Position numbers and translations under genes: made by a program. Positions 50,501 through 58,271 of a DNA stretch of 64,000 nucleotides are shown here, piece by piece; the stretch's first letter is position 1; each line of letters opens with the position of its first letter. The DNA lies in contig OZ024882.1 of NCBI GenBank assembly GCA_964017185.1, forward strand, positions 36,380,488 through 36,444,487, in the 5' to 3' direction. The notes below the pieces were generated by a model. That model saw nothing but the letters and a program-made list of their open reading frames with translations. It was not told the DNA's origin and made no database searches. Source of the DNA: Rugalucina vietnamica. Its lineage: Eukaryota > Mollusca > Bivalvia > Lucinida > Lucinidae.

Positions 50501-53500
50501 TCCATGATTTTTCCATGCATGGAATTTTTTTTAGCCATTTTCCATGTTTTCCAGGTTTTCCAGTGCCCGTGGGAGCCCTGTTAAAAATATTTCCAGCGAT
50601 AACCTTGAGTTTGCATAATGTGATAATGTGTTTCCAGTCCTCTGGTTATCATCATGGGTGGGCTGATTACCGGAAATCATGCATCAGGTTATCATGCCCA
50701 CATGCAACGTTGTCATGCGACGGAATACGTAACATCAAGTAAAATGACGTTATGTCATCTGATGGCGCCATTTTCTCTTTCTACAGAGAAATTGACAATT
50801 TTTCGCATTTTTATATAAAAGTTCTTTCAATAGAAGGTTTTTAAGATGTAATAAACAGATTATAACATGGACATTTTCGTCATCGCCATTAGTATCAACC
50901 CTCGACCATTATGAGCGCTCGAGCTAAAGCTCTCAAGTTTGATAATGGAGATCTGGATTGATACTGCGAGAAATCACCATAATGCCCTTGTGATAATCTT
51001 TAATCATGCCATGAGTTCAAGGTGTGCTATTTAATTGAAAAATTTTAAGTACAAGCTTCTTACAGAGTAATGGGCTAGTTGTTTGAAACTATAAGTTTCT
51101 CTTTAACATTTTATTAAAATTCTAATCGTAAATATTGCATACACACTATCACATTATTAAGTATTTATTCTTAATTGTTCAAAAAAAGGTACAAGTAAGC
51201 AAAGATCAGGAAAAGGCGCAATCAGAAAAAGATTCCCACTCCAAAAACTGAGGTGGGAAAAAACCAAACTAACAATCAGGTACTTATACCATGAAAACAT
51301 TTCGTAAGCCTAATGAGCAGCTATTTTCCCAATAGGTGGCCACTCAGTTACCTTAACTTAACTAAATATATGAAAACACACATAAGGCACCAACAGCACA
51401 AAAATATTTTAAACACCAAGACATAAAACAAAAAGAACCACCACAGAAGTATCGACTTGGAACGATCAGTAACACAAAGTTACTGGCGGGTTTAAATCGA
51501 TTTTACATGGCCATAACCTCACCCTCATCTTCTGCAGTGGCTCAGATATACACACATATAAACATGCAATAAGGAAATCATGTTAAGAGAGATATAAAAA
51601 TAGGTACCAACGTATAACATGTATAACGGAAAGCAGCTATTGAAGGTAAGGTGGTCACAGTGCTAGCTTGGACTCAACAAATAAAATGCAGAGGGCTAAG
51701 TGAACAGCCAATTGACATTCGGGTGGCCACAAAGTCATTATTGGAATAACTTGGATAAGTATGAACCACAGCAGCAGTCCCGCCTTGGAACGGTCAGTTA
51801 TAAATAACTGGGGGGCTTAAATCGATTTTACATGGCCAAAACCTCACCCTCAGCTTCTGCAGTGGTTCATAACATTTAGTTAGTTCTTTGGTCCTCGTGG
51901 TGAATCTCTAACTAGTCAATGAATCATCAAGAACAAACAAATAAATCATGATAAACATCCTGATGAATCAAAAACCAGGACTCACAGATTCAGTAAGCTG
52001 CCCGACGGTGGAGATCCCTGGGCGCCGAATAACTTACTAACTCCGGAGCAAAAGAAAAACATCAGTTGGACCCCGGTGGGCCAAGCAACAGACAAGAAGC
52101 TCCGGCCCCAACCAACTAAAATAAATAGCTTTAAGTCGGGGCCATCATAGATTCTGACGCCCGACCCACTGCCGTGCAATTAAAGAAGGCAGCATAGTTA
52201 TCAACCGTGATTTGGTTAAAAACTAAGCATGCAGACTGTCGCATAACATTCAAGTTATAACCTATACGTTTGTAACGTGTTATGATTTTTCTAAACTGAA
52301 AAGAAAAATCATTACTTCCTATAAGCTTCTTATATTTGTAAACCAAGTCACCATAAAAGCGTCACTTCAAAACTTCATTGCTAAGCCCTCGATTTGTTAA
52401 CTATATATCAACTTCAAAAGCAAATACGCTGTTATTTTTTGTTGAAAAAAGCAAAGGATTTCTCATATTTTTTTAACAAAAAATAACGGTGTATTCGTAA
52501 TACATGTATTGCCATTTGAAATTTTAACGAATCATTAACTAATGACATCGTTAATTTTGAACAACTGGCCCCTGATGTTGTACATGTATCATAGTCCTCT
52601 AACGGAATGGTAACTTACTGTTGTGATCCTAATCATGGAGTAACAATAACTTCTTACATTTTTCAGTACGGCATATTTGTTCTTGTTAAACACGAGATTA
52701 CAATACCTTTGAGAAGAAGCCCTTCCTTGGTGGGACCTCAGGTTCCCCTTCCAAGTTGTAGAACTTTCTACTGTGATGGATGGCAGCTCGGAAACGGGGG
52801 TTGTTTTGCTACAAGAGACATAGATAAGGCTATAATTCTCCTAAACTTTCTAGCACCCTATACAGTCATATTTTCTTTTATTTTGTGGTTTAAGGTCCCT
52901 GACAACAATTTTTCAGTCATCTCATGATGCAGCCACCACTTCCTGGGTATTAACCAGTAGTAAAGGGAGGTTACTGTGTTTTGCTCAAGGATAAAACTCT
53001 AGTGTACATAGATCCCCTCGATCACCAGTCCAAAACCAAGTGCAGGTAATCCCCCTCACCATTTATGCTTCAAATCAACTTTGGTTGTAATTGGCCTACT
53101 GGTCTCAGAGATATTCACATTTGGAAGGGTGAACTCGCGCTCACATTCCTATAAGCTTACCTTGTGAGCCTTCGACTCGGGTGAGCTAAAATATCAAAAC
53201 TTTTCAACTGCTGTTTTCAATTATCACAGCTGCAAGAAAAAGCTGAGTATTGCATAGGCGTGTTTTTGTAACACAGCTTCTCATATTTCTCAGCATTCTT
53301 TGTTTTCACTACATACATCATACAATCCCTCTTTTCCAGAATCAGCAATAAAGCATCTAACCATCTTATTAAGCCTGACCAAGAAGTTTTCAAGCAAAGC
53401 AGCTTGTTCCCTTTCGTTCCTGTTGAAACTTAGCCGGACGGCTACCTTGTTGGGAAAGAGCTAGTCATTCTGCTCTTCGAGTGTGTTGTCGGTCAATGTC

Positions 53501-55616
53501 GGAAAATGTTTTGTTGTGCTTTATGTATTTTCTTTCCCAGCTGGTGTCTATGTTGGGACTTGAAATTTAATTGCATCAATTCCTGGTCCCTCTATTCTTA
53601 CTCAAAATGAAAGCACATTTTACCATTTCAGCTCCCAATACATGGTGGTTCTGTATGTTCTTGTAATGCCTGACCCATCCCGCAATATTGGCGATGTTAC
53701 GATTTCCCCGGATATCTAGTTGACGAGAGAGATCATTCATGAACGGCCCTGTGAAGTCGTTACCTGCTACGATACTGAGCTCAATCAACTGGAAGTGGTT
53801 GGGTAGCTAAAATAGAAAATCTTGAAAATGCACACAAAATAATCAATTTGGGAGCCAAGGCATGGTTATGTTATATTGAAATCTGTCTTATAATAAGGAA
53901 TGTTATAATGAGGTTGTACTGTAATGTAATATTCAAATGCACCTTAAATTCAAGGTGGTTCTGCTGTAATATATATTCATGTTGCCATCTTCGGTTTTGG
54001 TTGAAAGAGTTAGTCATCTTGTATTTTTATGTGATGCCTTAGATTATCCTTTTCTTCCCTGCCTGATGACTGGGTTGGGATTTCAAATTACTGGTGACTG
54101 GGTTGGGATTTCAAATTATTGGTGAATGGGTTGGGATTTCAAATTACTGGTGACTGAGTTGGGATTTCAAATTATTGGTGACTGGGTTGGGATTTCAAAT
54201 TACAATGTACTGGTGACTGGGTTGGGATTTCAAATTACTGGTGAATGGGTTGGGATTTCAAATTACTGGGACTGTGTTGGGATTTCAAATTACTGGTGAC
54301 TGGGTTGGGATTTCAAAATACTGGTGACTGGGTTGGGATTTCAAATTACAGGTGAATGGGTTGGGATTTCAAATTATTGGTGAATGGGTTGGGATTTCAA
54401 ATTCAACTATATGATTTTCTGGATTTCCTATAATATTATTACTTTAAAATGAACATAGTGCACAAACCTAAATGATACTAATGGAGTAGCACTATTTTAA
54501 ACTTAAACAATTATTTTTTAGCAAAATATGAAAAAATGTGCAAAATTTAAAATGTTTGAATCCCAATTTTAATGCATAAAACTAGTAGAGTCTGAGGGCG
54601 ATATGAGCCGCCTCATGGGAAAACCAACAATCTGCATATGCGAAAACAAAGACGCAGATCAGCTTCGCGGTAACAGCGAAGCTGATCAGTGCCTTTGTTT
54701 TCCCTACTCGGATAGTACAATTCCTCTTCTACTTAAATCCAAAATTTCAAGCTTCTAGCCTGCTTCTGTAGCTGTACAGGCTGGTTTGTGTCAGACCTGT
54801 TCGGAAACCACATTGTTGGTTTTCCCACAAGGCGGCTCAATTATGTAAAGTTGATGGCATGCCAGTACTAACCTGTAACATTGTAACCACTTTGTCCTGA
54901 AAGATCACTCTCACCCTTAACTTTACTGGTTTGTCTGGCACTTCAGCTGGTGCGTCCATCTGAAGGTCATTCTCAAGGTCAAATAACTGAAATGGAATGA
55001 ACCTGCTGCCTTTGATTATACAGAAGTCCGAGTCATTGCTCAGTATTGCATAAGCTTTTGGTCTCTCTTGTAACGCTTTGGAAAGAAGCATGTCTGCCTC
55101 GCCAGCAATACTCTGATTGAACTCACAGCCACACTTTTTCAAGGTCAATCGAAATTGATCCTCCAGTAATACTGGCCTAATACTTGTCTCCAATGGCAGA
55201 TTGGATATATTTGTCTGTCCATTGCACACCCCAAGAATTTCGTTCATCCTCACAATATCTTGCTCATGGCGCCTGATCCACGTATCCAACTTTTGCCGTA
55301 AGGCCTCTGTTGATGTACCCTTGGCACCGTCACAATAAAACACAAAGGTTATACCAAGTGACTTCAAGTCTTCAATAAACTTGGTCAAATACTTATCCAA
55401 TGATTCATACTCTCCACCGAGAATTCTCAAATATTCATTCCCCCTAAGTTGGCACAATGCAAACCAGAATTTGTAAAGTATCTGGTGCTCAAAGGAATAG
55501 AAATCAACAAGGAGTTCAATGCCATCTTGTTGCCTAGCAACCTCAACTAGGTCCACCTCCTCAGTACACTCCTCCCGCCTCTGTAGACAAGTTGTCAGTA
55601 AACCCCGGACACCCAT
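29428..55616 (-). CDS. XPG N/I-domain protein, asteroid/FAM120-like (eight exons)
   Basis: Exons, in order: 54873-55616, 53624-53806, 52707-52808, 47596-47826, 42978-43086, 40858-41099, 38627-38753, 29428-29567. All donors and acceptors are GT/AG and the phases agree, giving 625 residues and one stop. The start M-G-V-R-G-L is the hallmark of the FEN1/XPG superfamily. Acidic residues of the XPG N and I regions are present: Asp38, Asp96, Glu173, Asp175, Asp195, Asp197, and Asp265 in G-N-D-F-T-G. The superfamily holds structure-specific nucleases. The asteroid/FAM120 branch also includes RNA-binding and coactivator proteins, often with altered active sites. I cannot say which activity applies. 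The helical C-terminal half is Trp/Tyr/Arg-rich. The gene spans 26 kb because its introns are packed with repeats. Confidence 0.85.
29699..31075. mobile_element. Tc1/mariner-type element remnant, TA-flanked
   Basis: The left end CAGGGTGTTAAGAAAGTTCG is preceded by TA. The right end is its inverted copy (CGAACTTTCTTAACACCCTG) followed by TA. The terminal repeats match over at least 25 bp (CAGGGTGTTAAGAAAGTTCG then AAGACAT). The 1.38 kb interior has no transposase frame of useful length, so it is non-autonomous or decayed. It lies in intron 7 of the XPG-like gene. Confidence 0.82.
31436..33112. mobile_element. AGCTCACCTGAG-ended dispersed element, copy 2 (opposite orientation)
   Basis: The right end CCTTTGGCTCAGGTGAGCTA is the inverse of the start of copy 1. 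A GGACGGACGGACGCACGCAC run sits beside it, as in copy 1. The interior is five to six units of about 190 bp with ATGAAAGCTCTGGGCCTTGT, GGAGAAGAAGATTTTTTTAT and CCCCAGGGGCA. Open frames across it follow the periodicity and are not genes. Confidence 0.7.
33176..35735 (-). repeat. Exon-7-derived tandem array, block 1 (about 25 units of 100 bp)
   Basis: Each unit, read on the minus strand, is the last 96 nt of exon 7 plus the first 4 nt of intron 7 (GTAA), repeated head to tail. Nearly every unit keeps the donor ACA|GTAAGT and the peptide words S-P-S-E-I, W-T-A-F-Y-M-C-C-C. The unit lacks the exon's own acceptor. Two units have lost the donor region (near 34440 and 34932). Reading past the donor gives Ser-Lys-stop. 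Unit length is 99-101 bp, so frames slip between units. Confidence 0.93.
35736..36924. mobile_element. PIF/Harbinger-type MITE (1.19 kb) inserted in the exon-7 array
   Basis: The terminal inverted repeats are about 44 bp with one mismatch: AGCTACAGTCACACTGTCAC at the left, and its inverse with GTGACAGTGTGACTGTAGCT at the right. The flanks are TTA on both sides (35733-35735, 36925-36927), the 3-bp target duplication typical of PIF/Harbinger elements. Removing it restores the array word ACTACTTACTGTC. The interior is rich in ACGTAGTAAAACGTAG words and holds one small open exon-like frame. Confidence 0.88.
36083..36181 (+). pseudogene. Small exon-like frame inside the Harbinger-type MITE
   Basis: 33 codons begin M-M-T-T-K-R-G-S-K-K and end D-D-T-E-E at a donor (GAG|GTAACC). 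The basic, Lys/Arg/Ser-rich start is protein-like and differs from the surrounding AT/ACGTA-rich filler. It could be the captured first exon of the parent element's accessory protein or of a host gene. No downstream partner exon is visible. Confidence 0.35.
36928..38626 (-). repeat. Exon-7-derived tandem array, block 2 (about 17-18 units of 100 bp)
   Basis: It continues block 1 up to the real exon 7 donor. Units here are more alike, sharing GAGCCAAAGAAGATCTC and AAGAACAACGAACTAC variants, which points to recent local amplification. The donor ACA|GTAAGT is kept in essentially all units; one has GTATGT. Confidence 0.93.
38627..38753 (-). CDS. XPG-like gene exon 7 (parent of the 100-bp array)
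   Basis: Acceptor TTTCAATTTTCAG|GAC, 127 nt, donor GATGACA|GTAAGT, phases 0 to 1. It encodes 42 residues beginning D-L-Y-R-Y-A-Y-S-F-L-G and ending Y-M-C-C-C-D-D. Only this copy has the first 31 nt and the acceptor, so it is the only complete version. The array starts immediately after it. Confidence 0.85.
38897..39828. mobile_element. TTAA-flanked MITE (piggyBac-like), copy 1
   Basis: It starts GGATGTTCGCTGCTAACATT and ends GGTAGCGAACATCC, with TTAA at 38893-38896 and 39829-39832. The ends GGATGTTCGCT and its inverse, plus TTAA targets, fit piggyBac-type non-autonomous elements. It is non-coding. Confidence 0.85.
39833..40775. mobile_element. TTAA-flanked MITE (piggyBac-like), copy 2
   Basis: Same family and same orientation as copy 1. 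It directly abuts copy 1 and shares the central TTAA (39829-39832), with its far TTAA at 40776-40779. It ends GGCAGCGAACATCC. Both copies lie in intron 6 of the XPG-like gene. Confidence 0.85.
40858..41099 (-). CDS. XPG-like gene exon 6
   Basis: Acceptor ATATCTTCTAG|AT, 242 nt, donor TTTCAG|GTGATC, phases 1 to 0. It encodes 80 residues beginning H-D-D-S-W-I-N-R-K-G-W-F and including W-R-R-N-L-H-L-S-E-N-E-Y and I-G-N-W-F-Q. The other two frames are interrupted, and GC content is higher than in the flanking introns. Confidence 0.87.
41540..41790. mobile_element. Palindromic MITE family G, copy 1
   Basis: The ends read GGCCAGTTGTTCAAAACTTT and inverse TTTTTAACAACTGGGCCC. A central perfect palindrome reads AAAATGTGAGAATCCTTTGC and its inverse (41645-41690), flanked by an inverted pair of CACTGTTATTTTTTGT-type words. 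A second copy is at 52380-52575. Confidence 0.72.
41882..42030. repeat. Tandem 40-bp units, each a small palindrome
   Basis: Four units contain GGGCAATAATGGTGTTAATG plus CCC (or GGGCATTAATACCATTAATG plus CCC), each self-complementary at its ends. The unit spacers carry GATGACGTCATAGC; at 41952-41959 this is a complete TGACGTCA. Confidence 0.8.
42568..42704. repeat. Near-perfect 60-bp-arm hairpin
   Basis: Left arm 42568-42628 starts ACATTCTTTTCCACGTGCAT. Right arm 42646-42704 is its inverse with about three differences. The 17-nt loop itself contains ACCGCTACGCGGT. Transcribed, it would form a long RNA hairpin. It may be a compact MITE. Confidence 0.88.
42845..42970. repeat. Dispersed repeat R, copy 2
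   Basis: It contains GGAAAACAGGTCCGTG, AAAACTGGGGTATGCAGGGG and CTCCAAAACATAGATTGTGG. It lies immediately downstream (in gene sense) of the exon 5 donor. Confidence 0.7.
42978..43086 (-). CDS. XPG-like gene exon 5 (parent of the 75-bp array)
   Basis: Acceptor TATTATGTTTTAG|ATT, 109 nt, donor GAGTTAG|GTAAGG, phases 0 to 1. It encodes 36 residues, I-M-S-H-G-E-G-I-I-P-R-I-N-N-I-K then a F-R-N-L-R-N-F-H-N-I-L-S-H-M-E-L end. It bridges the phase-0 exit of exon 4 and the phase-1 entry of exon 6, which cannot be joined directly using exon 4's strong donor. Only this copy has the 3' half and a donor. Confidence 0.82.
43087..43436 (-). repeat. Exon-5-derived tandem array, block 1 (about 4 units of 75 bp)
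   Basis: On the minus strand each unit is about 28 nt of intron end (with GTGTTTTAG) plus the first 47 nt of exon 5. The unit therefore repeats the 3' splice site and the exon's 5' half. In the exon frame each unit runs into the TAG of the next acceptor. The gene-sense order is array first, real exon last. Confidence 0.92.
43440..43624. repeat. Dispersed repeat R, copy 3, between the array blocks
   Basis: It contains TGTCCGTGAATAGTATACCC, AAAACTGGGGTTTGCAGGGG, CCAAAACATACATTGTGAGT and CAGCGAGGCAGTTTAAACAT. The same flank (ATTGGATTGGTTTATGCCTC) follows both array blocks, so array plus flank was duplicated as one segment. 43489-43525 preserves the site that the element at 44354 has interrupted in the other copy. 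Confidence 0.75.
43625..44275 (-). repeat. Exon-5-derived tandem array, block 2 (about 9 units of 75 bp)
   Basis: Nine nearly identical 75-bp units with the same structure as block 1. Because 75 is a multiple of three, both strands show long open frames (226 and 204 codons) with a 25-residue period. These are by-products of a non-coding array. Confidence 0.92.
44354..45540. mobile_element. AACTAGAAAT...GGGGGCATA element, copy 1
   Basis: It starts AACTAGAAATAAGTG, with TATGCCCCCAACTGT nearby, and ends AAAGTTGGGGGCATA. The interior is about three units of 315 bp carrying ATCTTGCACACAAGATTTTC and AAGGGGGCATAACTCAGAAA. It interrupts a copy of repeat R; the uninterrupted version is at 43489-43525. 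Confidence 0.78.
45541..45823. repeat. Rest of the interrupted repeat R copy
   Basis: It continues AAAACTGGGGTTTGCAGGGG and reaches the CAGCGAGGCAGTTTAAACAT tail. This is the downstream half of the copy split by the element at 44354-45540. Confidence 0.7.
45824..47018. mobile_element. AACTAGAAAT...GGGGGCATA element, copy 2
   Basis: Same ends (AACTAGAAATGCGTG; AAAGTTGGGGGCATA) and same interior words as copy 1, but more diverged, with about three units of 300 bp. It lies in intron 4 of the XPG-like gene. Confidence 0.75.
47596..47826 (-). CDS. XPG-like gene exon 4
   Basis: Acceptor TTTTTTGGTAG|GTT, 231 nt, donor GCAGGG|GTAGGT, phase 0 in and out. It encodes 77 residues beginning V-I-G-D-G-I-K-D-G-K-Y-P and including F-Y-W-Y-R-M-L-L-E-D and A-F-I-Y-W-I-V-L-P-P-R-E. 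A weaker donor 4 nt further on would allow a direct phase-1 joint to exon 6 that skips exon 5. Confidence 0.83.
47844..48015. mobile_element. MITE family F, copy 3 (partial), 18 nt before exon 4
   Basis: It shares GAAAACCAACAATTTGGGTT, TCCGACCAAGTCTGACATAA and GGCGCTTTTGTTTTCGCC with the intact copy at 54605-54838, in inverse orientation to it. The far end is missing. Confidence 0.68.
48074..50580. mobile_element. 2.5 kb element with CCAGGGTTCCCACGG terminal repeats
   Basis: The left end CCAGGGTTCCCACGG is matched by the right end CCCGTGGGAGCCCTG in inverse. TTAAA flanks both sides (48069-48073, 50581-50585). Subterminal regions carry repeated ATTCCATGATTTTTCCATG words. No transposase was seen; the interior holds a SINE body fragment (48503-48600) and unrelated AT-rich DNA. 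It occupies most of intron 3. Confidence 0.68.
50586..52379. other. Intron 3 sequence with a diverged direct repeat
   Basis: 51478-51552 and 51783-51873 share TTTAAATCGATTTTACATGG and ACCTCACCCTCA followed by CTTCTGCAGTGG. The surrounding GTGGCCAC words also recur. No coding potential is recognised. Confidence 0.5.
52380..52575. mobile_element. Palindromic MITE family G, copy 2
   Basis: It shares GCAAATACGCTGTTATTTTT, AAGCAAAGGATTTCTCAT, ACATCGTTAATTTTGAACAA and CTGGCCC with copy 1 at 41540-41790. It is more diverged. Confidence 0.65.
52707..52808 (-). CDS. XPG-like gene exon 3
   Basis: Acceptor GTCTCTTGTAG|CAA, 102 nt, donor TCAAAG|GTATTG, phase 0 in and out. It encodes 34 residues: Q-N-N-P-R-F-R-A-A-I-H-H-S-R-K-F-Y, then E-G-E-P-E-V-P-P-R-K-G-F-F-S-K. 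It continues exon 2 smoothly. Confidence 0.82.
52886..53190. repeat. SINE body fragment and end fragment of the AGCTCACCTGAG element
   Basis: 52886-53010 carries GTCCCTGACAACAATTTTTC and TGCTCAAGG words of the SINE family at 18125-18335. 53145-53190 carries TATAAGCTTACCTTGTGAGC and GGGTGAGCTAA, the end of the family at 25735 and 31436. Confidence 0.55.
53624..53806 (-). CDS. XPG-like gene exon 2 (I-region)
   Basis: Acceptor CTATTTTAG|CTA, 183 nt, donor GAAATG|GTAAAA, phase 0 in and out. It encodes 61 residues beginning L-P-N-H-F-Q-L-I-E-L-S-I-V-A-G-N-D-F-T-G. The G-N-D word is the characteristic acidic site after the I-domain in asteroid/FAM120-like members. Confidence 0.86.
54058..54405. 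repeat. 28-bp minisatellite in intron 1, about 12 units
   Basis: The unit is approximately ACTGGTGACTGGGTTGGGAT plus TTCAAATT, with GACTG/GAATG variation and occasional short units. Confidence 0.9.
54605..54838. mobile_element. MITE family F, copy 4 (best preserved), 34 nt after exon 1
   Basis: 234 bp with inverted ends GAGCCGCCTCATGGGAAAAC and GGTTTTCCCACAAGGCGGCT, and an internal hairpin CTGATCAGCTTCGC-type word pair (GATCAGCTTCGCGGTAACAG, CGAAGCTGATC). No clear target duplication could be fixed. Confidence 0.85.
54873..55616 (-). CDS. XPG-like gene exon 1 (XPG N domain)
   Basis: 248 codons from the ATG at 55616 to donor TTACAG|GTTAGT. The start is set by the family's M-G-V-R-G-L. Conserved sites follow: L-L-V-D-F (Asp38), F-Y-C-D-G (Asp96), A-G-E-A-D (Glu173, Asp175) and S-N-D-S-D-F (Asp195, Asp197). 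These are the positions that bind metal in FEN1-type nucleases. Confidence 0.92.
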
Positions 55617-56244
55617 AGTGATGTTAGACTTGTTACATAATACACTGCTCTGAAATCAGAAAACTTATACAGAAATTAAGGATGATACTGACCCTAAAGG
55701 GTATTTTAACAGCTAGATAATTTTTTCTTGTTTTCATTTAAAAGATACTTTAGCATGTTTTCTTTGCACTGAGCAAATAAGAAAAGGGTATCACCTGGCT
55801 TAATTTTGATTTACACCAGTTGAAAGAGCACCCTGCATGCGTGTGCTGAAAAAGGCTGTTTTTGCTTGTTGCTACTACACTTTGGCAATGAAAAAGGCCT
55901 AGGGAATTTAAGGCCTGATTTCGGCCTCATGTGTTGGTAAAAAATGAATTTTGGAAATTTGAGGAGAAAAGTATTGCAAATAGCAGGTATAGGTCCCTGC
56001 TTATAAACTCTAGCACATCTATCACATTCAAATTACACATGTTGCCATGGCAACACTCCGAAAAACATAGAAATACTTTTTTTTGCAATTTTGGGTCTAT
56101 TTTTCACCATTCAACATTATGTTCAACTACCGGCCCACACGATGAACAATTTCTTATTATGAAATAATTATGAAGTACCATCCAGAGATATTGTATAATA
56201 TATGCTAAGTATCATTTTGTTCGTTGTGTGGGCTGGCACTTAAA
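55617..56244. other. 5' flank of the XPG-like gene
   Basis: AT-rich DNA that should contain the promoter and 5' UTR. I could not fix a TATA box, CpG island or upstream exon. The open frame at 55931-56167 has no recognised domain. Confidence 0.4.
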
Positions 56245-57944
56245 AACTAGAAAAAGTGCCTTGAGAGGCAAGTATACCCCCGGCTGGTGGTCACCCAGTC
56301 CTCCTTCTCCCTCCCACAACCACCCAGCACATGTACACCCCTGACATTGAATCACAAATCCCGAACAAAAGACAGTACCCATATCAAATACTTTATAGAA
56401 GTGTGCATTCTAAAGCACTTTGACCACAGACATGAGGGAGTGTAGTTTTTAGAGTGACATATCTTCTTTAGAGCAGTACACAGAGCTGACTTGTGTACTC
56501 CATCTAGGACTTAACAACAGACATTGAGGGTCAGGTCCTCAGTCCTAGATGGAAAATGAAAATAGAATGTCAGTCTAAATTAAAAAAATAAAATAATAGT
56601 AATAATAAAAGTATTGATGTCCTAGGTCTTGAACCCCCACTCTCCCCCCCCCCCCCCCCCCCGCGACATGGACCCAACCCTTTACCCTATAGGGTACCTA
56701 TAGTCCAAATATGAATGGCTTCTGATGATTGGCTCATGAGATATACCCCACTAGAGAAACTTTAACCAAAACTTTGACGCAAATTAAAGGTGACCTAGAT
56801 TTTGAACTCTAGCCCCACCCCCGGGCATGGACCCTGGGGTCCAAAATCATAGAAACAAAGCTAACCCTATAGGGTACCTATAGTCCAAATATGAATGGTT
56901 TCTGATATATAGTTCATGAGATATACACCAATAGAGAAACTTTAACCAAAACTTTGACGCAAATTAAAGGTGACCTAGATTTTGAACTCTAGCCCCACCC
57001 CCGGGCATGGACCCTGGGGTCCAAACTCATAGAAAAAAAGCCAACCCTATAGGGTACCTATAGTCCAAATATGAATGGTATCTGATATTTAGTTCATGAG
57101 ATATACACCAATAGAGAAACTTTAACCAAAACTTTGACACAAATTAAAGGTGACCTAGATTTTGAACTCTAGCCCCACCCCCGGGCATGGACCCTGGGGT
57201 CCAAACTCATAGAAACAAAGCCAACCCTAAAGGGTACCTATAGTCCAAATATGAATGGTTTCTGATATATAGTTCATAAGATAAACTTTAACCAAAACTT
57301 TGACACAAATTAAAGGTGACCTAGATTTTGAACTCTAGCCCCACCCCCGGGCATGGACCCTGGGGTCCAAACTCATAGAAACAAAGCCAACCCTATAAGG
57401 TACCTATAGTCCAAATATGAATGGTTTCTGATATATAGTTCATGAGATATACACCAATAGAGAAACTTTAACCAAAACTTTGACGCAAATTAAAGGTGAC
57501 CTAGATTTTGAACTCTAGCCCCACCCCCGGGCATGGACCCTGGGGTCCAAACTCATAGAAACAAAGCCAACTCTATAAGGTACCTATAGTCCAAATATGA
57601 ATGGTTTCTGATATATAGTTCATGAGATATACACCAATAGAGAAACTTTAACTAAAACTTTGACGCAAATTAAAGGTGACCTAGATTTTGAACTCTAGCC
57701 CCACCCCCGGGCATGGACCCTGGGGTCCAAACTCATAGAAACAAAGCCAACCCTACAGGGTACCTATAGTCCAAATATGAATGGTTTCTGATATTTAGTT
57801 CATGAGATATACACCAGCAGAGAAACTTTAACCAAAACTTTGACATTTTAACTGAACTAACGAGCCAACGAGCCAACGAACTAACGAACATACGAACGGA
57901 AAAGCGAAAACTATATACCCATCAGCATAAATGCCGGGGGTATA
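56245..57944. mobile_element. AACTAGAAA...GGGGGTATA element with seven 180-bp tandem units
   Basis: It starts AACTAGAAAAAGTG with GTATACCCCCGG and ends ATGCCGGGGGTATA, so it has the same kind of ends as the elements at 44354 and 45824 but an unrelated interior. The interior repeats a 180-bp unit (TAGTCCAAATATGAATGG at 56701, 56881, 57061, 57241 and three more; one unit is 14 bp shorter). A C19 run lies at 56644-56662. Confidence 0.8.
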
Positions 57945-58271
57945 ATTAAAAAATGTGTTCAGAAATGGTCAAAAATAGACCAAAAAGTGCAGAATGTGCT
58001 CTATCTATGGTTCTTCTAGTCTTGTAGGACAAATGAAGTTCTTGTTCTTGTTTTTAACAGAGGAGAAATATGGTTTTTTTAAGGAATAGTTTTCTCACCT
58101 AAATTCCAAAATTTATTTTTAAGCAAAATCTGAGGCCAAAGTCAGGCGTTAAATGCCCTAGTCCTTTGTAAGCACTTTCCAAATACCATACATTTCAATG
58201 AGACTAGAGGTTGTTGAGTGTCAAGTGTGAGCTTTGCCTAAAAGTGGTATTACTAACAGATATTTGGTAGC

